From an uncultured Bacteroidales bacterium (GTDB taxonomy: Bacteria > Bacteroidota > Bacteroidia > Bacteroidales > Paludibacteraceae): a DNA stretch of 64,000 nt. Both the position numbers and the translations under genes were made by a program. The DNA is taken from contig CAIUTB010000085.1 in the NCBI GenBank assembly GCA_903901975.1, positions 20,618-84,617 of the forward strand. The letters run 5' to 3'. The notes beneath the pieces were generated by a model, which saw only the letters and a list, made by a program, of their open reading frames with translations, was not told where the DNA came from and did not search any database. Shown here piece by piece: positions 26,523-35,854 of this stretch (positions within the stretch are counted from its first letter, which is position 1; each line of letters starts with the position of its first letter).

Positions 26523-28760
26523 ATGAAAAAACAATTAAGAAACTTTTTAGCCATCGCATTAGTACTTACAGCAGGTACTTCCGCAATTCAGGCAGCTGAT
26601 GTTCTGTTACGACTAAACCCAAAACCCGGATCGAGTGTTGCAACCTATACCTTCAGCACTACTGATGTACTATATGCTGTTGATGCCACAACCATGTCCG
26701 GAAGTACCAGCAATACAGTTTTTCCATCGCCTAACAATGCACGTGTTCAGCTCAAAACCATTGTTTTAGAATTGAAAAGCACTTCCGCATCCGCCATAAC
26801 AGTTTGGGGCGAAAGTTCCGGAAGCACATCAACCCGAACGATTTTTCAGGTTTCGGTAGCCGATAGCTATGCAGGAACTTATACTTTGCTGGACGATGTT
26901 ACAGTTGCAGGAACAAAAATAACATCCAATATTACAGGTCAACCTACTGCTCCCGATGCTACAAATAGCAAAAGTACAGTTACCGGTCTGAGTATTTCGA
27001 AAGGGAAATTTGTGAAAATAAGTTTTTGCACCGGTACAAGTGGAGGAGCTACGCAAAATATCAATATCAGTGGTTTTGATATTACTCCCGGAGCAAGCTA
27101 TCCTGGCATTTCAGCATTTTCTGTTTTAGGAGTTCCGGCAACCATAAATGAAACGCTAACACCTGCCACCATCACAGCCACTTTGCCTTACGGAACAAGT
27201 CTTACGGGTATTACACCCACAGTCACAATAAGTGGATCAGCTACAGCCTATACTCCAACAGGAGCTCAGGATTTTTCGGCAGGAGCTGTAAATTATACAG
27301 CTACCGATGGGTCTAATAATACCGTTTATACGGTGACGCTGAGTGTTGCTGCATCAATTGCCGCACCGATCATAACAACTCCCGCAAATAATAATCAATG
27401 GGTAAAAGCCGGTTCTGCTATAACGGATATTCCATTTACGCTCCAAAATTCGATTGGAGCTAGCATCACAGGATTACCAAGCGGATTAACTACGGTCTAC
27501 GATAACGGCACTTATACCATTTCCGGAACTGTCGATGCCTCTGTGACACCCGGCAATTTTAATTATTCCGTAAAAGCCACACCCATTGTAGGTTATACTG
27601 GAAGCGATATAACAGCCAGCGGCACTATTGCAGTTAAAAATATTACCGCCACCAATATTCTCTATCTGGCCACCGATGCTACTACAGCAACGAATGATTT
27701 ATTCCTGGCTCAGTTACTTTCAAAATCAAATTATTTTGTAACTAAACGAGCTGCTCAAGCCAGTTTTACAGGTAATTACGATGCTTATGACTTAATTGTG
27801 CTTCACGAATCACTGACAGGTGGCGACGCAGCTACTTCAGGTCATGAACTAAATCTGATTAAAACCGCTGATAAACCTATTCTGAATACCAAATCTTATT
27901 TCTATACTTCCGGAACATCTGCACGTTGGGGATGGGGAACTCCGACTAACGGAAATTCAGGAAAAGGAATTATAGCAGTTCAGCCCTCGCATCCCATATT
28001 CTCCGGTATTACGCTGAGCGATAGTATATATATTTATAATACACTGACTTCAAAAAACGTTCAACCTGTAACTGCCGTTTTGATTGGGGGTTATCAGATT
28101 GCGAAGGTAGCCGGAGGAATTGCAATCCATGATTTACCAGCTTCTATTCGTTTAGGAGCTGGGAAAACGTCGAAATACCTGATGATTAGTTTGCTTTCGG
28201 GCAAATACAACGACCTGAGTGCCGATGGCTTGAAATTACTGGATAATGCAGTTCAGTATTTGCTTTCAGGAACTCAATTTGTAGCCCCAAGCCTCGAAAT
28301 TAGTTCATTTAAGATTGACACAGCCAATGCTACAATTATTCATAATCCGGCAACAATTTCAGTTCTTTTACCCATTGGAACTGATCTGTCAGCCCTTCAG
28401 CCAACTATTGTATTAAGCGGAATCGGAACAAGCGTAAGTCCGGCATCGGGTGTGGCAACTAACTTTACAAACTCTGCACTTACTCCGCTAAATTACACGG
28501 TAACTGATGGCATTAATTCGAAAGTGTATACCACAAGTATTTCAACCCTTCCTTCGGGTTTTGCTCAACCTTCAATGGAAGGATTATACTTTGACGGTCA
28601 AGTAGTTCACAACAAAAACCAAACATTTTTACTAGTGTATAACGCTATCGGAATTCTTGAAGCATCTACAACCCATAATATTGATACAAAACAGTATATC
28701 AATGGGATTTATTTCGTAAAATGCGACTCCGGTTGTTTGAAAATTGTAATTAAAAGATAG
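26523..28760 (+). CDS. T9SS-secreted protein with a ThuA/GATase-like domain, function unknown
   Basis: This 745-residue protein has a signal peptide (GTSAIQAA), an N-terminal beta-sandwich (about 25-195), a DUF5018/cadherin-like Ig domain (about 200-280; FSVLGVPATINETLTPATI), a second Ig module (about 285-375), an alpha/beta domain (about 378-590) and another DUF5018-like module (about 595-675), then a sorting-type C-terminus. The alpha/beta domain starts NILYLATDA and includes YDLIVLHESLTGGDA, KPILNTKSYFY and a HPIFSGI motif. This layout recalls ThuA-like/class I glutamine-amidotransferase-like folds, but no nucleophilic Cys is evident. It is controlled by the shared operator, so expression with the pectinases is likely. 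It could be a new carbohydrate-active or binding module; I do not assign a reaction. Confidence 0.72.
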   Translation: MKKQLRNFLAIALVLTAGTSAIQAADVLLRLNPKPGSSVATYTFSTTDVLYAVDATTMSGSTSNTVFPSPNNARVQLKTIVLELKSTSASAITVWGESSGSTSTRTIFQVSVADSYAGTYTLLDDVTVAGTKITSNITGQPTAPDATNSKSTVTGLSISKGKFVKISFCTGTSGGATQNINISGFDITPGASYPGISAFSVLGVPATINETLTPATITATLPYGTSLTGITPTVTISGSATAYTPTGAQDFSAGAVNYTATDGSNNTVYTVTLSVAASIAAPIITTPANNNQWVKAGSAITDIPFTLQNSIGASITGLPSGLTTVYDNGTYTISGTVDASVTPGNFNYSVKATPIVGYTGSDITASGTIAVKNITATNILYLATDATTATNDLFLAQLLSKSNYFVTKRAAQASFTGNYDAYDLIVLHESLTGGDAATSGHELNLIKTADKPILNTKSYFYTSGTSARWGWGTPTNGNSGKGIIAVQPSHPIFSGITLSDSIYIYNTLTSKNVQPVTAVLIGGYQIAKVAGGIAIHDLPASIRLGAGKTSKYLMISLLSGKYNDLSADGLKLLDNAVQYLLSGTQFVAPSLEISSFKIDTANATIIHNPATISVLLPIGTDLSALQPTIVLSGIGTSVSPASGVATNFTNSALTPLNYTVTDGINSKVYTTSISTLPSGFAQPSMEGLYFDGQVVHNKNQTFLLVYNAIGILEASTTHNIDTKQYINGIYFVKCDSGCLKIVIKR

Positions 28761-28801
28761 TTTTTTTTTCATAATAGTTTGAATAGAGATTTATGATTGA
28801 C

Positions 28802-28836
28802 AAAAGCGTGGCGTAGTGATACGGCGCGCTTTTAAT
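28802..28836 (+). terminator. possible terminator
   Basis: An imperfect hairpin with outer arms AAAAGCG (28802-28808) and CGCTTTT (28827-28833) lies 42 bp after the stop. The inner stem is mismatched and the T tract is short. Confidence 0.45.
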
Positions 28837-28886
28837 TTATTTTTCAAGAACTTCGAAATTGAAAACTGTATTTTTTATAATTTGGT

Positions 28887-28950
28887 GTCAATTTTTCCCC
28901 TCATTTGGTTGTTTTTTGAACAAAGAAAAAGCAATATTCATCTATTTTTG
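28887..28950 (+). promoter_or_regulatory. candidate HTCS operator plus promoter of the CE8 gene
   Basis: Copy 1 is GTCAATTTTTCCCCT (28887-28901) and copy 2 is GTTGTTTTTTGAACA (28908-28922), 21 bp apart. The -7 box TATTTTTG is at 28943-28950, 35 bp after the start of copy 2. Confidence 0.75.
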
Positions 28951-29006
28951 TGACTTGAATAAATAGTATTTCGAGAATCAGGTTATTTACTTTAAATTAT
29001 TTTTTT

Positions 29007-32000
29007 ATGAAAAAATTACTTTTAATCTATTCATCTTTATTAGTCATTATAGCTATTCATGCTCAGACTGAACAAATAATTAGTACTGAAAATTTTCAGG
29101 GTTGGACAAATTTCACTGCATCTACAGCTTCGCCGAATAATACGGTTTCGAAGTCTACGATTCTCACCAACGAAACCCTGACTTACACAATGTATGGAAT
29201 ATCAGTTGCTAACACCGGTTATGCCGCTAGTGCAAACACAACCTTACTTTCTGCAGGTTACCTTAAAGCAGCAAAGACAACAGAGGTTACAACGGGTACC
29301 ATGTCAATAATTACAAGTGCTTTAAACTCGATTACCAAAATCACAATCGGAGAATGTGCTACCGGTTCCAGTCGGGGTTTTATTGTATGGAAAAAGGCTA
29401 GCGCTGATGCTGACTGGGTTCAACTTTACAATACTGCTATAAATCCAAGCTCCGGAATTGTTGCAACTATCCCCATAACCGGCAATCAAACAAATGTGCA
29501 GTTAAAATTCACAAACCTTGCTCCCACACAAAATGCCTACCTGAATGATTTGACAATTTATGGAATGGTTTCTGCTCCTGCCCCACCAACAGTCAGTTCT
29601 CTAACTCCTGCAACCAATTCAAATATTCCGGTAAGTGGAACAGTTAGTGTGGTTTTTTCCGAAAATATAACCCGCAATAGTTCTAACGATATAACGATTG
29701 CAGGTGTAAGTATTCCCGAATCAAATATAAATATAAGTGGCTCAACAGTGACTATAAGTTATTCGGGATTAAGTACCGATAATAGTTATGTATTAAATAT
29801 CCCGGCAGCAGCATTCAAAAATGGAGCAGGAACTCCTACTGCCGTTGCTACAACAGCAACTTACAAAACACCGGATACAATCGTACCTACATTGACTAAA
29901 ATGTCAATCGGGAATGGGTCAACACTTCCCGTAAATGGGTTTATATCACTGGTTATGAGCGAACCCTGTATAGCCGGAGCAGTTTCAATTACGTTGGGTT
30001 CAAAAACTATAACAGCTGCTGTTTCGTCGTCGAACAGCAATTTATTGTATATCAATTACAGCGGACTGGCTTTTGATACGGACTATACAGTAACGATACC
30101 TGTCAATTCAATTACCGACATATCCGGTAATTCCTCTGCAGGAACCACTGTAACCTTCCACACGGAAGTGGATGCGAAAGGAACTCAATTGTGCAGTTTC
30201 ACACCAGATGCAACATCAATTCCGGCCAGCAGTTCCGGAACTGTTACACAAACTATCAATGGCTACACGATTAGTTTTGACGCAGTACTGAGTGCAGGAA
30301 CCCGCAGTGCTTCACCTTATACCTATGCTTTCAAAACAAACTCTGTAACCTTACCAACACTTCCTTCGGTGGGCGAACTGACATTCTACATTCAAAGTGG
30401 TGGTGGCACATCGCAACAGGAGTATTATATCCAAAAACTGGCAGCCGATGGTGTAACCTGGAATACCATAGAAACCTTTATTTTGGGAAATAATGATAAA
30501 AACACGGTCAAATCAGCAGCGGCACAGTCGTCAGTACCAACTACTTTACGTTTGATGTACAACAGTTCTAACCTCTGGTTTTATACTATAAGTGCATCGG
30601 CCTTTACACTCAATGGTCCGGTTGATGATGGATTAGCTCCGAGTGTAGTTTCAACTGTTCCTACAGCTTCAGCATCCAATGTAGTTATCAATGGCAATAT
30701 TAAATTAGGTTATAGTAAAAGTCTGGTTATGGGATCGGGAAATATCAGCCTGAATGGCGTGACACTTTCGCCAGGAGTAATAGGTGCTAATGTTAGCTTA
30801 CCGTATGCCAATCTCAAATATTCAACATCCTATACACTGAATGTGCCTGCAGGAGCATTTAATGATTTATTCAGTCGACCTTGCCCTGCTTTTTCATTGA
30901 CATTCAGCACTGTTGCAAAACCAGCAGTAACTCCAAAAGTATTTGACTTTGTGGTAGCACAGGATGGCTCAGGTAATGGAACAACCATTCAATCTGCTTT
31001 CGATGCTGTGCCGCTGAATAATGCAAGTCCGTTCCTTATTTTTGTGAAAAACGGAACGTATAACGAATATTCGTCACTTGCTTCTACGAAGGATAATGTG
31101 AGTCTGATTGGTCAAAGTCGTGATGGAGTGATTATTACCGGTAGTCATTACAGCGGATTAGGTGGCTATACAACTTCAACTTGTCAGACAGTCGAAATTC
31201 TGGCAAAAAATCTGTATTGCGAAAATATTACTATGCAAAATACAGCTGGTGTAAATGCAGGTCAGGCAGTTGCATTGAAAGTATATGGCGATAAAAATGT
31301 ATTCAAAAATGTAAAATTACTTGGGTATCAGGACACCCATTTGACATCAAATATCGGAACGGATCGTCAGTATTATCTGAATTGTGATATTCGTGGCTCG
31401 GTTGATTTTATTTTTGGAAACGGTGCTTGTTTCTTCGATAATTGTCTGTTGTATATGCAGGACAGAGCTACTGCCGATGTGGTTTGTGCTCCGGCAACTG
31501 CTGCTTCAAATAGCTACGGCTATGTTTTCAATAATTGCAGCATCGATGGGGCAAGTTCACAGGATGGTATTTATGATTTGGGGCGTCCCTGGCAAAATTC
31601 GCCACGGGCTGTTTATCTGAATTTGAAAATGAACATTCTGGCTGCTTCAGCCGGTTGGATAAGTATGAGTAGCATTCCGGCTTTGTTTGCAGAGTATGCA
31701 ACTGTAAATGCTGCCAATAACCCGTTAAATCTCACATCAAGAAACACTTCGTTTTCATATACCGATGCAAGCAGTAACCTGATTACAGGCAGTAGCCCGA
31801 CAGCCATTCTGAGTGCTACCGATGCAGCCAATTATACCCTGACTAATGTGTTGGGTGGTGCCGATTCGTGGGATGCAAGTGTGAAACCTCAAACCACAGC
31901 TTCGCCTGGAAATGTGGCAGTTACCAATGCTAATCTGACTTGGGATGCGGTAGATGGTGCTATTTGTTACATTGTAGTGAAAAATGGTCAGATAAACAGC

Positions 32001-32360
32001 ACAACTACATCTAATTCTGTTTCGGCAACAATTGGAGCTTACGATGTGATTGCCGTTTCTCAATATGGTGCCTTAAGTGCCAAAAGCAGCCTGTCTATTA
32101 GCGATTTAGGAACAGGATTGACCGGAAGTACTGCCAAATTACCTGCCCTGAAATCAACCCTCATTCAGCAATCAATTGAAATTACAAATTCCGAGATGTT
32201 AAATTCAGTCGAACTACTATCACTGAACGGACAAATGATTCAGAACTTTTCAGGAAAAAGTTCCAGCTTTAAAGTGAATAATTTATCATCAGGTTTTTAT
32301 TTGCTCAGCATGCATTTAATTGATGGCACCCGAATTTCAGTGAAATTTATAAAAGAATAA
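29007..32360 (+). CDS. T9SS-secreted CE8 pectin methylesterase
   Basis: This 1117-residue enzyme hydrolyses methyl esters of homogalacturonan, preparing it for the pectate lyases and polygalacturonase. After the signal peptide (IIAIHAQ) and an N-terminal binding-like region come SbsA-type Ig-like (Big_5) domains (PPTVSSLTPATNSNIPVSG, VPTLTKMSIGNGSTLPVNG and APSVVSTVPTASASNVVING). The CE8 beta-helix (about 648-930) shows Q753 (QAVAL), D776 (GYQDTH), D800 (GSVDFIFGNG) and R860/W862 (LGRPW), the complete catalytic set. A fibronectin-like segment and a sorting domain (VELLSLNGQMIQNF) end the protein. It is monocistronic with its own operator, upstream of the SusC operon. Confidence 0.92.
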   Translation: MKKLLLIYSSLLVIIAIHAQTEQIISTENFQGWTNFTASTASPNNTVSKSTILTNETLTYTMYGISVANTGYAASANTTLLSAGYLKAAKTTEVTTGTMSIITSALNSITKITIGECATGSSRGFIVWKKASADADWVQLYNTAINPSSGIVATIPITGNQTNVQLKFTNLAPTQNAYLNDLTIYGMVSAPAPPTVSSLTPATNSNIPVSGTVSVVFSENITRNSSNDITIAGVSIPESNINISGSTVTISYSGLSTDNSYVLNIPAAAFKNGAGTPTAVATTATYKTPDTIVPTLTKMSIGNGSTLPVNGFISLVMSEPCIAGAVSITLGSKTITAAVSSSNSNLLYINYSGLAFDTDYTVTIPVNSITDISGNSSAGTTVTFHTEVDAKGTQLCSFTPDATSIPASSSGTVTQTINGYTISFDAVLSAGTRSASPYTYAFKTNSVTLPTLPSVGELTFYIQSGGGTSQQEYYIQKLAADGVTWNTIETFILGNNDKNTVKSAAAQSSVPTTLRLMYNSSNLWFYTISASAFTLNGPVDDGLAPSVVSTVPTASASNVVINGNIKLGYSKSLVMGSGNISLNGVTLSPGVIGANVSLPYANLKYSTSYTLNVPAGAFNDLFSRPCPAFSLTFSTVAKPAVTPKVFDFVVAQDGSGNGTTIQSAFDAVPLNNASPFLIFVKNGTYNEYSSLASTKDNVSLIGQSRDGVIITGSHYSGLGGYTTSTCQTVEILAKNLYCENITMQNTAGVNAGQAVALKVYGDKNVFKNVKLLGYQDTHLTSNIGTDRQYYLNCDIRGSVDFIFGNGACFFDNCLLYMQDRATADVVCAPATAASNSYGYVFNNCSIDGASSQDGIYDLGRPWQNSPRAVYLNLKMNILAASAGWISMSSIPALFAEYATVNAANNPLNLTSRNTSFSYTDASSNLITGSSPTAILSATDAANYTLTNVLGGADSWDASVKPQTTASPGNVAVTNANLTWDAVDGAICYIVVKNGQINSTTTSNSVSATIGAYDVIAVSQYGALSAKSSLSISDLGTGLTGSTAKLPALKSTLIQQSIEITNSEMLNSVELLSLNGQMIQNFSGKSSSFKVNNLSSGFYLLSMHLIDGTRISVKFIKE

Positions 32361-32431
32361 TCGACTTTTAAGTGTCAAAGTTGGAGTAATATTCTAAATG
32401 GACCTTCAGTTTAACATAACAATGAATTAAA

Positions 32432-32496
32432 GTCAAAAAATCCACGGATATACGTCAATTTTTGAACATTTTAACCAAACTAAAGTTCTATTTTTG
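32432..32496 (+). promoter_or_regulatory. candidate HTCS operator plus promoter of the SusC operon
   Basis: Copy 1 is GTCAAAAAATCCACG (32432-32446) and copy 2 is GTCAATTTTTGAACA (32454-32468). The spacing here is 22 bp instead of 21. The -7 box TATTTTTG is at 32489-32496, again 35 bp after the start of copy 2. Confidence 0.75.
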
Positions 32497-32540
32497 TTAC
32501 GTGAAAATTTATAATCATTAATCAATCTAATACAAAAAAA

Positions 32541-35500
32541 ATGAAAGAAGCAAAATTTCAAAAAAGGCTATTTTTCAATCGGTTTTTAGCTGTCATGGTG
32601 GTTGCAATTCTGGCAATTGTTACTGTCAACGCTCAGGTAAAAGCGGTTACCGGTGTAGTAAAAGACGCTTCCGGCGAAACCATTATCGGTGCATCCGTAG
32701 TGCTAAAAGGGTCGAAAGTAGCAACCATTACCGATATTGATGGAAAGTACAAACTGAATGTTCCTGCTGATGGGAAAACATTGGTGGCATCGTACATTGG
32801 CATGGAAACTCAGGAAGTAGCCATTAAAACAAACATCATGAACATAACACTTCATCCGGTTGATAAATCGCTCGATGAGGTAGTGGTAATTGGATACGGT
32901 ACTCAGCGGAAGAAAGATTTAACCGGTTCTATATCTACCGTGGGTGAAAAGGAATTAAAAGACATTCCGGTATCAACCGTAGCAGAAGCATTAACCGGAA
33001 AAATGCCCGGTGTACAGGTAACAACAACTGAAGGTTCGCCCGATGCTGAAATAAAAATCCGTGTTCGTGGTGGAGGTTCTATTACCCAAAGTAATACTCC
33101 CCTATACATTGTTGATGGTTTTGCCAAGGATGACATTAAAGATATTGCTCCATCCGAGATCACAGATGTGACCGTATTAAAAGATGCTTCATCCACTGCT
33201 ATTTATGGATCGCGGGGCGCCAACGGAGTAATGATTATTACAACTAAATCCGGTGCACAAGGCAAATTGACACTTAATTACAATGGGTATCTTGGAATTA
33301 AAGAAGTTTCTAAAATACTAGACGTGTTAACTCCGTACCAGTTTGCTCAGAAACAATATGAAAGAGCCGTTTGGAATAATGCAATCCCGGGCGATTATGA
33401 AACTTATTTTGGTAGTTTCAACGATATGAATTTATATAACGATATGAATGCTACCAACTGGCAGAAACAAACTTTTGGCAGAACCGGTTTCACTCAAAAT
33501 CATAATGTTTCACTTTCCGGAGGCAAGAAAAAACTTACTTTTAATGTAAATTACAGTCATATTGATGATAAAGCTATTATGGTTTTATCTGATTATCACC
33601 GGGATAATATTAGTGCAAAAATTAATGCTAAACCATTGAACTGGCTTAAAGTTGATTTGTCGGCACGTTATGCCGCTACCGTTATAAATGGTGGAGGTGC
33701 AAATGATCAAACCGGATTGGAAAAATCAACCTCCGATTCCCGTGTGAAAAATGCGGTTCTTTATCACCCAATTCCATTGAAAAACCTGGTAGCTCAGGAT
33801 GATAACGTGGATGCAGGTTCTACCGTGAGTCTGTACTCACCCATTCAACAAGCACAAGATAATGACCGCTTTCAAAATACAAAAGATTTTAATGTAAACG
33901 GAGGCCTGTCAATAAATATTACTAAAGATTTGGTTTTCAAAACTAATGTGGGATATACTAAAACCAATAAAACGGATAACAGGTTCTGGGGTTTATCTTC
34001 TTATTATGTAACAACTGGCGGGGCAACTAAACTGAATAATGCAGCTGCTCCTACAGTTTATATGAGTTCGATTAATACCAGCATTTTACAAAATACGAAT
34101 ACATTAAACTACACAAAAAAGAATTTTCTACCTGAACAGAATATATCTGTTTTGTTAGGTGAAGAAAGTTATAATAGATCTACCGATACAAATTCAAAAA
34201 ATGTGGAAGCATTACCGGTAAGTTATACTTCGCAAATTGCCTGGGATAGTATTCAAAATGGAACCGTAAAATTTCCAAATCATTTTTACGCTCCTGATAA
34301 CAGATTATTGTCATTCTTTGGGCGGGTGAACTATGAAATTAAAGACAGGTATTTACTTGCTTTGACATTCAGAGCTGATGGCTCAAGTAAATTTTCCGGG
34401 AAAAATCAATGGGGATATTTTCCATCGGTTTCAGCCGGTTGGAGAATTTCAGAAGAGTCGTTTATGAAAGATGCTCAGGATTGGTTGTCAAACCTGAAAA
34501 TAAGAGGAAGTATTGGTCAGTCAGGAAATAACAATATTGATAATGCTGCATTTTGGCGTAACTATACAATTCAGGCTAATAATTATCTTCCTGTTTCCAT
34601 GCAAACAGCATTTTTCTCAGCAGGTACTACTCTGGCTAATAAAGACCTGAAATGGGAAACTACAACTACCCGTGGTGCAGGACTGGATTTTGGATTCTTT
34701 AAAAACAGATTAAGCGGTTCAATTGAACTTTATTCGAACACTACCAGCGACGTTTTAATGTCAATGTCCATAGGCGGCGTGGGTTATGCCACTCAATGGC
34801 AAAATGTAGGTCAAACTTCAAATAAAGGAGCTGAATTAAATTTAAATGCAGTACTGGTTCAAACAAAAGATTTTAATTTATCAGTCGGATTTAATATCAG
34901 TGCCAATGTAAACAATGTCGATAATCTCGGAGGTTTAAGCAGTTATCCGTTTAACGAAGCCTGGACGAGTATGACGGAAGGTTCAAACAGTTTCGTAGTA
35001 TCTCCGGGTAATCCGGTTGGTTTAATCTACGGTTATGTAAATGATGGAATGTATGCTGCCGATGATTTCATGTACAATGGAACAAAATGGGTAAGGAATG
35101 ACACTAAATATAATACAGTAGTAACTCTTGCTGATGGTGTAACTAAAATATATAAAGATAAAGATGGCAATATTTTTGCTGATAATAGTGCTATTGATGG
35201 GTTAAGTTACGGACCGGGTGGTATGAAACTTAAAGATGTGAATGGTGATGGTAAAATAACTGATGCCGATCGTCAACTAATTGGAAATACCAATCCGAAA
35301 CATTATGGTTCATTTACGATTAATGCCAGCTACAAAGGCTTTGATTTCAGTACAAACCTGAACTGGGTTTATGGTAACAATATTTATAATGCAAGTAAAA
35401 TTGAATTAACCTCATTGAATTATAAAGATCGTAATATGCTTGCACTTGCCGGTAATTCGTATACTCAGATTGACTGGAAAACCGGAACCCAGATTACCAC

Positions 35501-35840
35501 TAACCCTGACCTTTTGACAGCGATGAATACAAATGCAAGTATTTGGGCTGCCCCAACCGGACGCTATGCCGTCACTTCGTGGGCAATTGAAGATGGTTCG
35601 TTTCTACGATTGAATAATTTGACTTTAGGCTACACTTTAGCAGCTAAATTGACAAAAACATTTTATGTACAAAAGCTTAGATTCTATGCATCGGGCTATA
35701 ACTTAATTTGTTTGACAAAATATAGTGGATATGATCCCGAAGTTGATTCACGTCGTACAACACCGGCTACCCCTGGTGTAGATTATTCAGCTTATCCCAA
35801 AAGTCGTTCATACAATATTGGTGTTAACATAACCTTTTAA
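32541..35840 (+). CDS. SusC-like TonB-dependent outer-membrane transporter
   Basis: This 1099-residue transporter imports oligosaccharides, here presumably oligogalacturonides, across the outer membrane using TonB energy. The signal peptide (IVTVNAQ) is followed by a carboxypeptidase-regulatory-like domain (about 33-118; GVVKDASGETIIGASVVLKG), a plug domain with the usual SusC sequence VVVIGYGTQRKKDLTGS and a GSRGANGVMIITTK region, and a 22-strand barrel ending NIGVNITF. ATG 32541 leads into a long n-region, as is typical for SusC. The SusD gene follows after 14 bp. This operon head carries the candidate HTCS operator. Confidence 0.95.
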   Translation: MKEAKFQKRLFFNRFLAVMVVAILAIVTVNAQVKAVTGVVKDASGETIIGASVVLKGSKVATITDIDGKYKLNVPADGKTLVASYIGMETQEVAIKTNIMNITLHPVDKSLDEVVVIGYGTQRKKDLTGSISTVGEKELKDIPVSTVAEALTGKMPGVQVTTTEGSPDAEIKIRVRGGGSITQSNTPLYIVDGFAKDDIKDIAPSEITDVTVLKDASSTAIYGSRGANGVMIITTKSGAQGKLTLNYNGYLGIKEVSKILDVLTPYQFAQKQYERAVWNNAIPGDYETYFGSFNDMNLYNDMNATNWQKQTFGRTGFTQNHNVSLSGGKKKLTFNVNYSHIDDKAIMVLSDYHRDNISAKINAKPLNWLKVDLSARYAATVINGGGANDQTGLEKSTSDSRVKNAVLYHPIPLKNLVAQDDNVDAGSTVSLYSPIQQAQDNDRFQNTKDFNVNGGLSINITKDLVFKTNVGYTKTNKTDNRFWGLSSYYVTTGGATKLNNAAAPTVYMSSINTSILQNTNTLNYTKKNFLPEQNISVLLGEESYNRSTDTNSKNVEALPVSYTSQIAWDSIQNGTVKFPNHFYAPDNRLLSFFGRVNYEIKDRYLLALTFRADGSSKFSGKNQWGYFPSVSAGWRISEESFMKDAQDWLSNLKIRGSIGQSGNNNIDNAAFWRNYTIQANNYLPVSMQTAFFSAGTTLANKDLKWETTTTRGAGLDFGFFKNRLSGSIELYSNTTSDVLMSMSIGGVGYATQWQNVGQTSNKGAELNLNAVLVQTKDFNLSVGFNISANVNNVDNLGGLSSYPFNEAWTSMTEGSNSFVVSPGNPVGLIYGYVNDGMYAADDFMYNGTKWVRNDTKYNTVVTLADGVTKIYKDKDGNIFADNSAIDGLSYGPGGMKLKDVNGDGKITDADRQLIGNTNPKHYGSFTINASYKGFDFSTNLNWVYGNNIYNASKIELTSLNYKDRNMLALAGNSYTQIDWKTGTQITTNPDLLTAMNTNASIWAAPTGRYAVTSWAIEDGSFLRLNNLTLGYTLAAKLTKTFYVQKLRFYASGYNLICLTKYSGYDPEVDSRRTTPATPGVDYSAYPKSRSYNIGVNITF

Positions 35841-35854
35841 TAAATCATACTATA

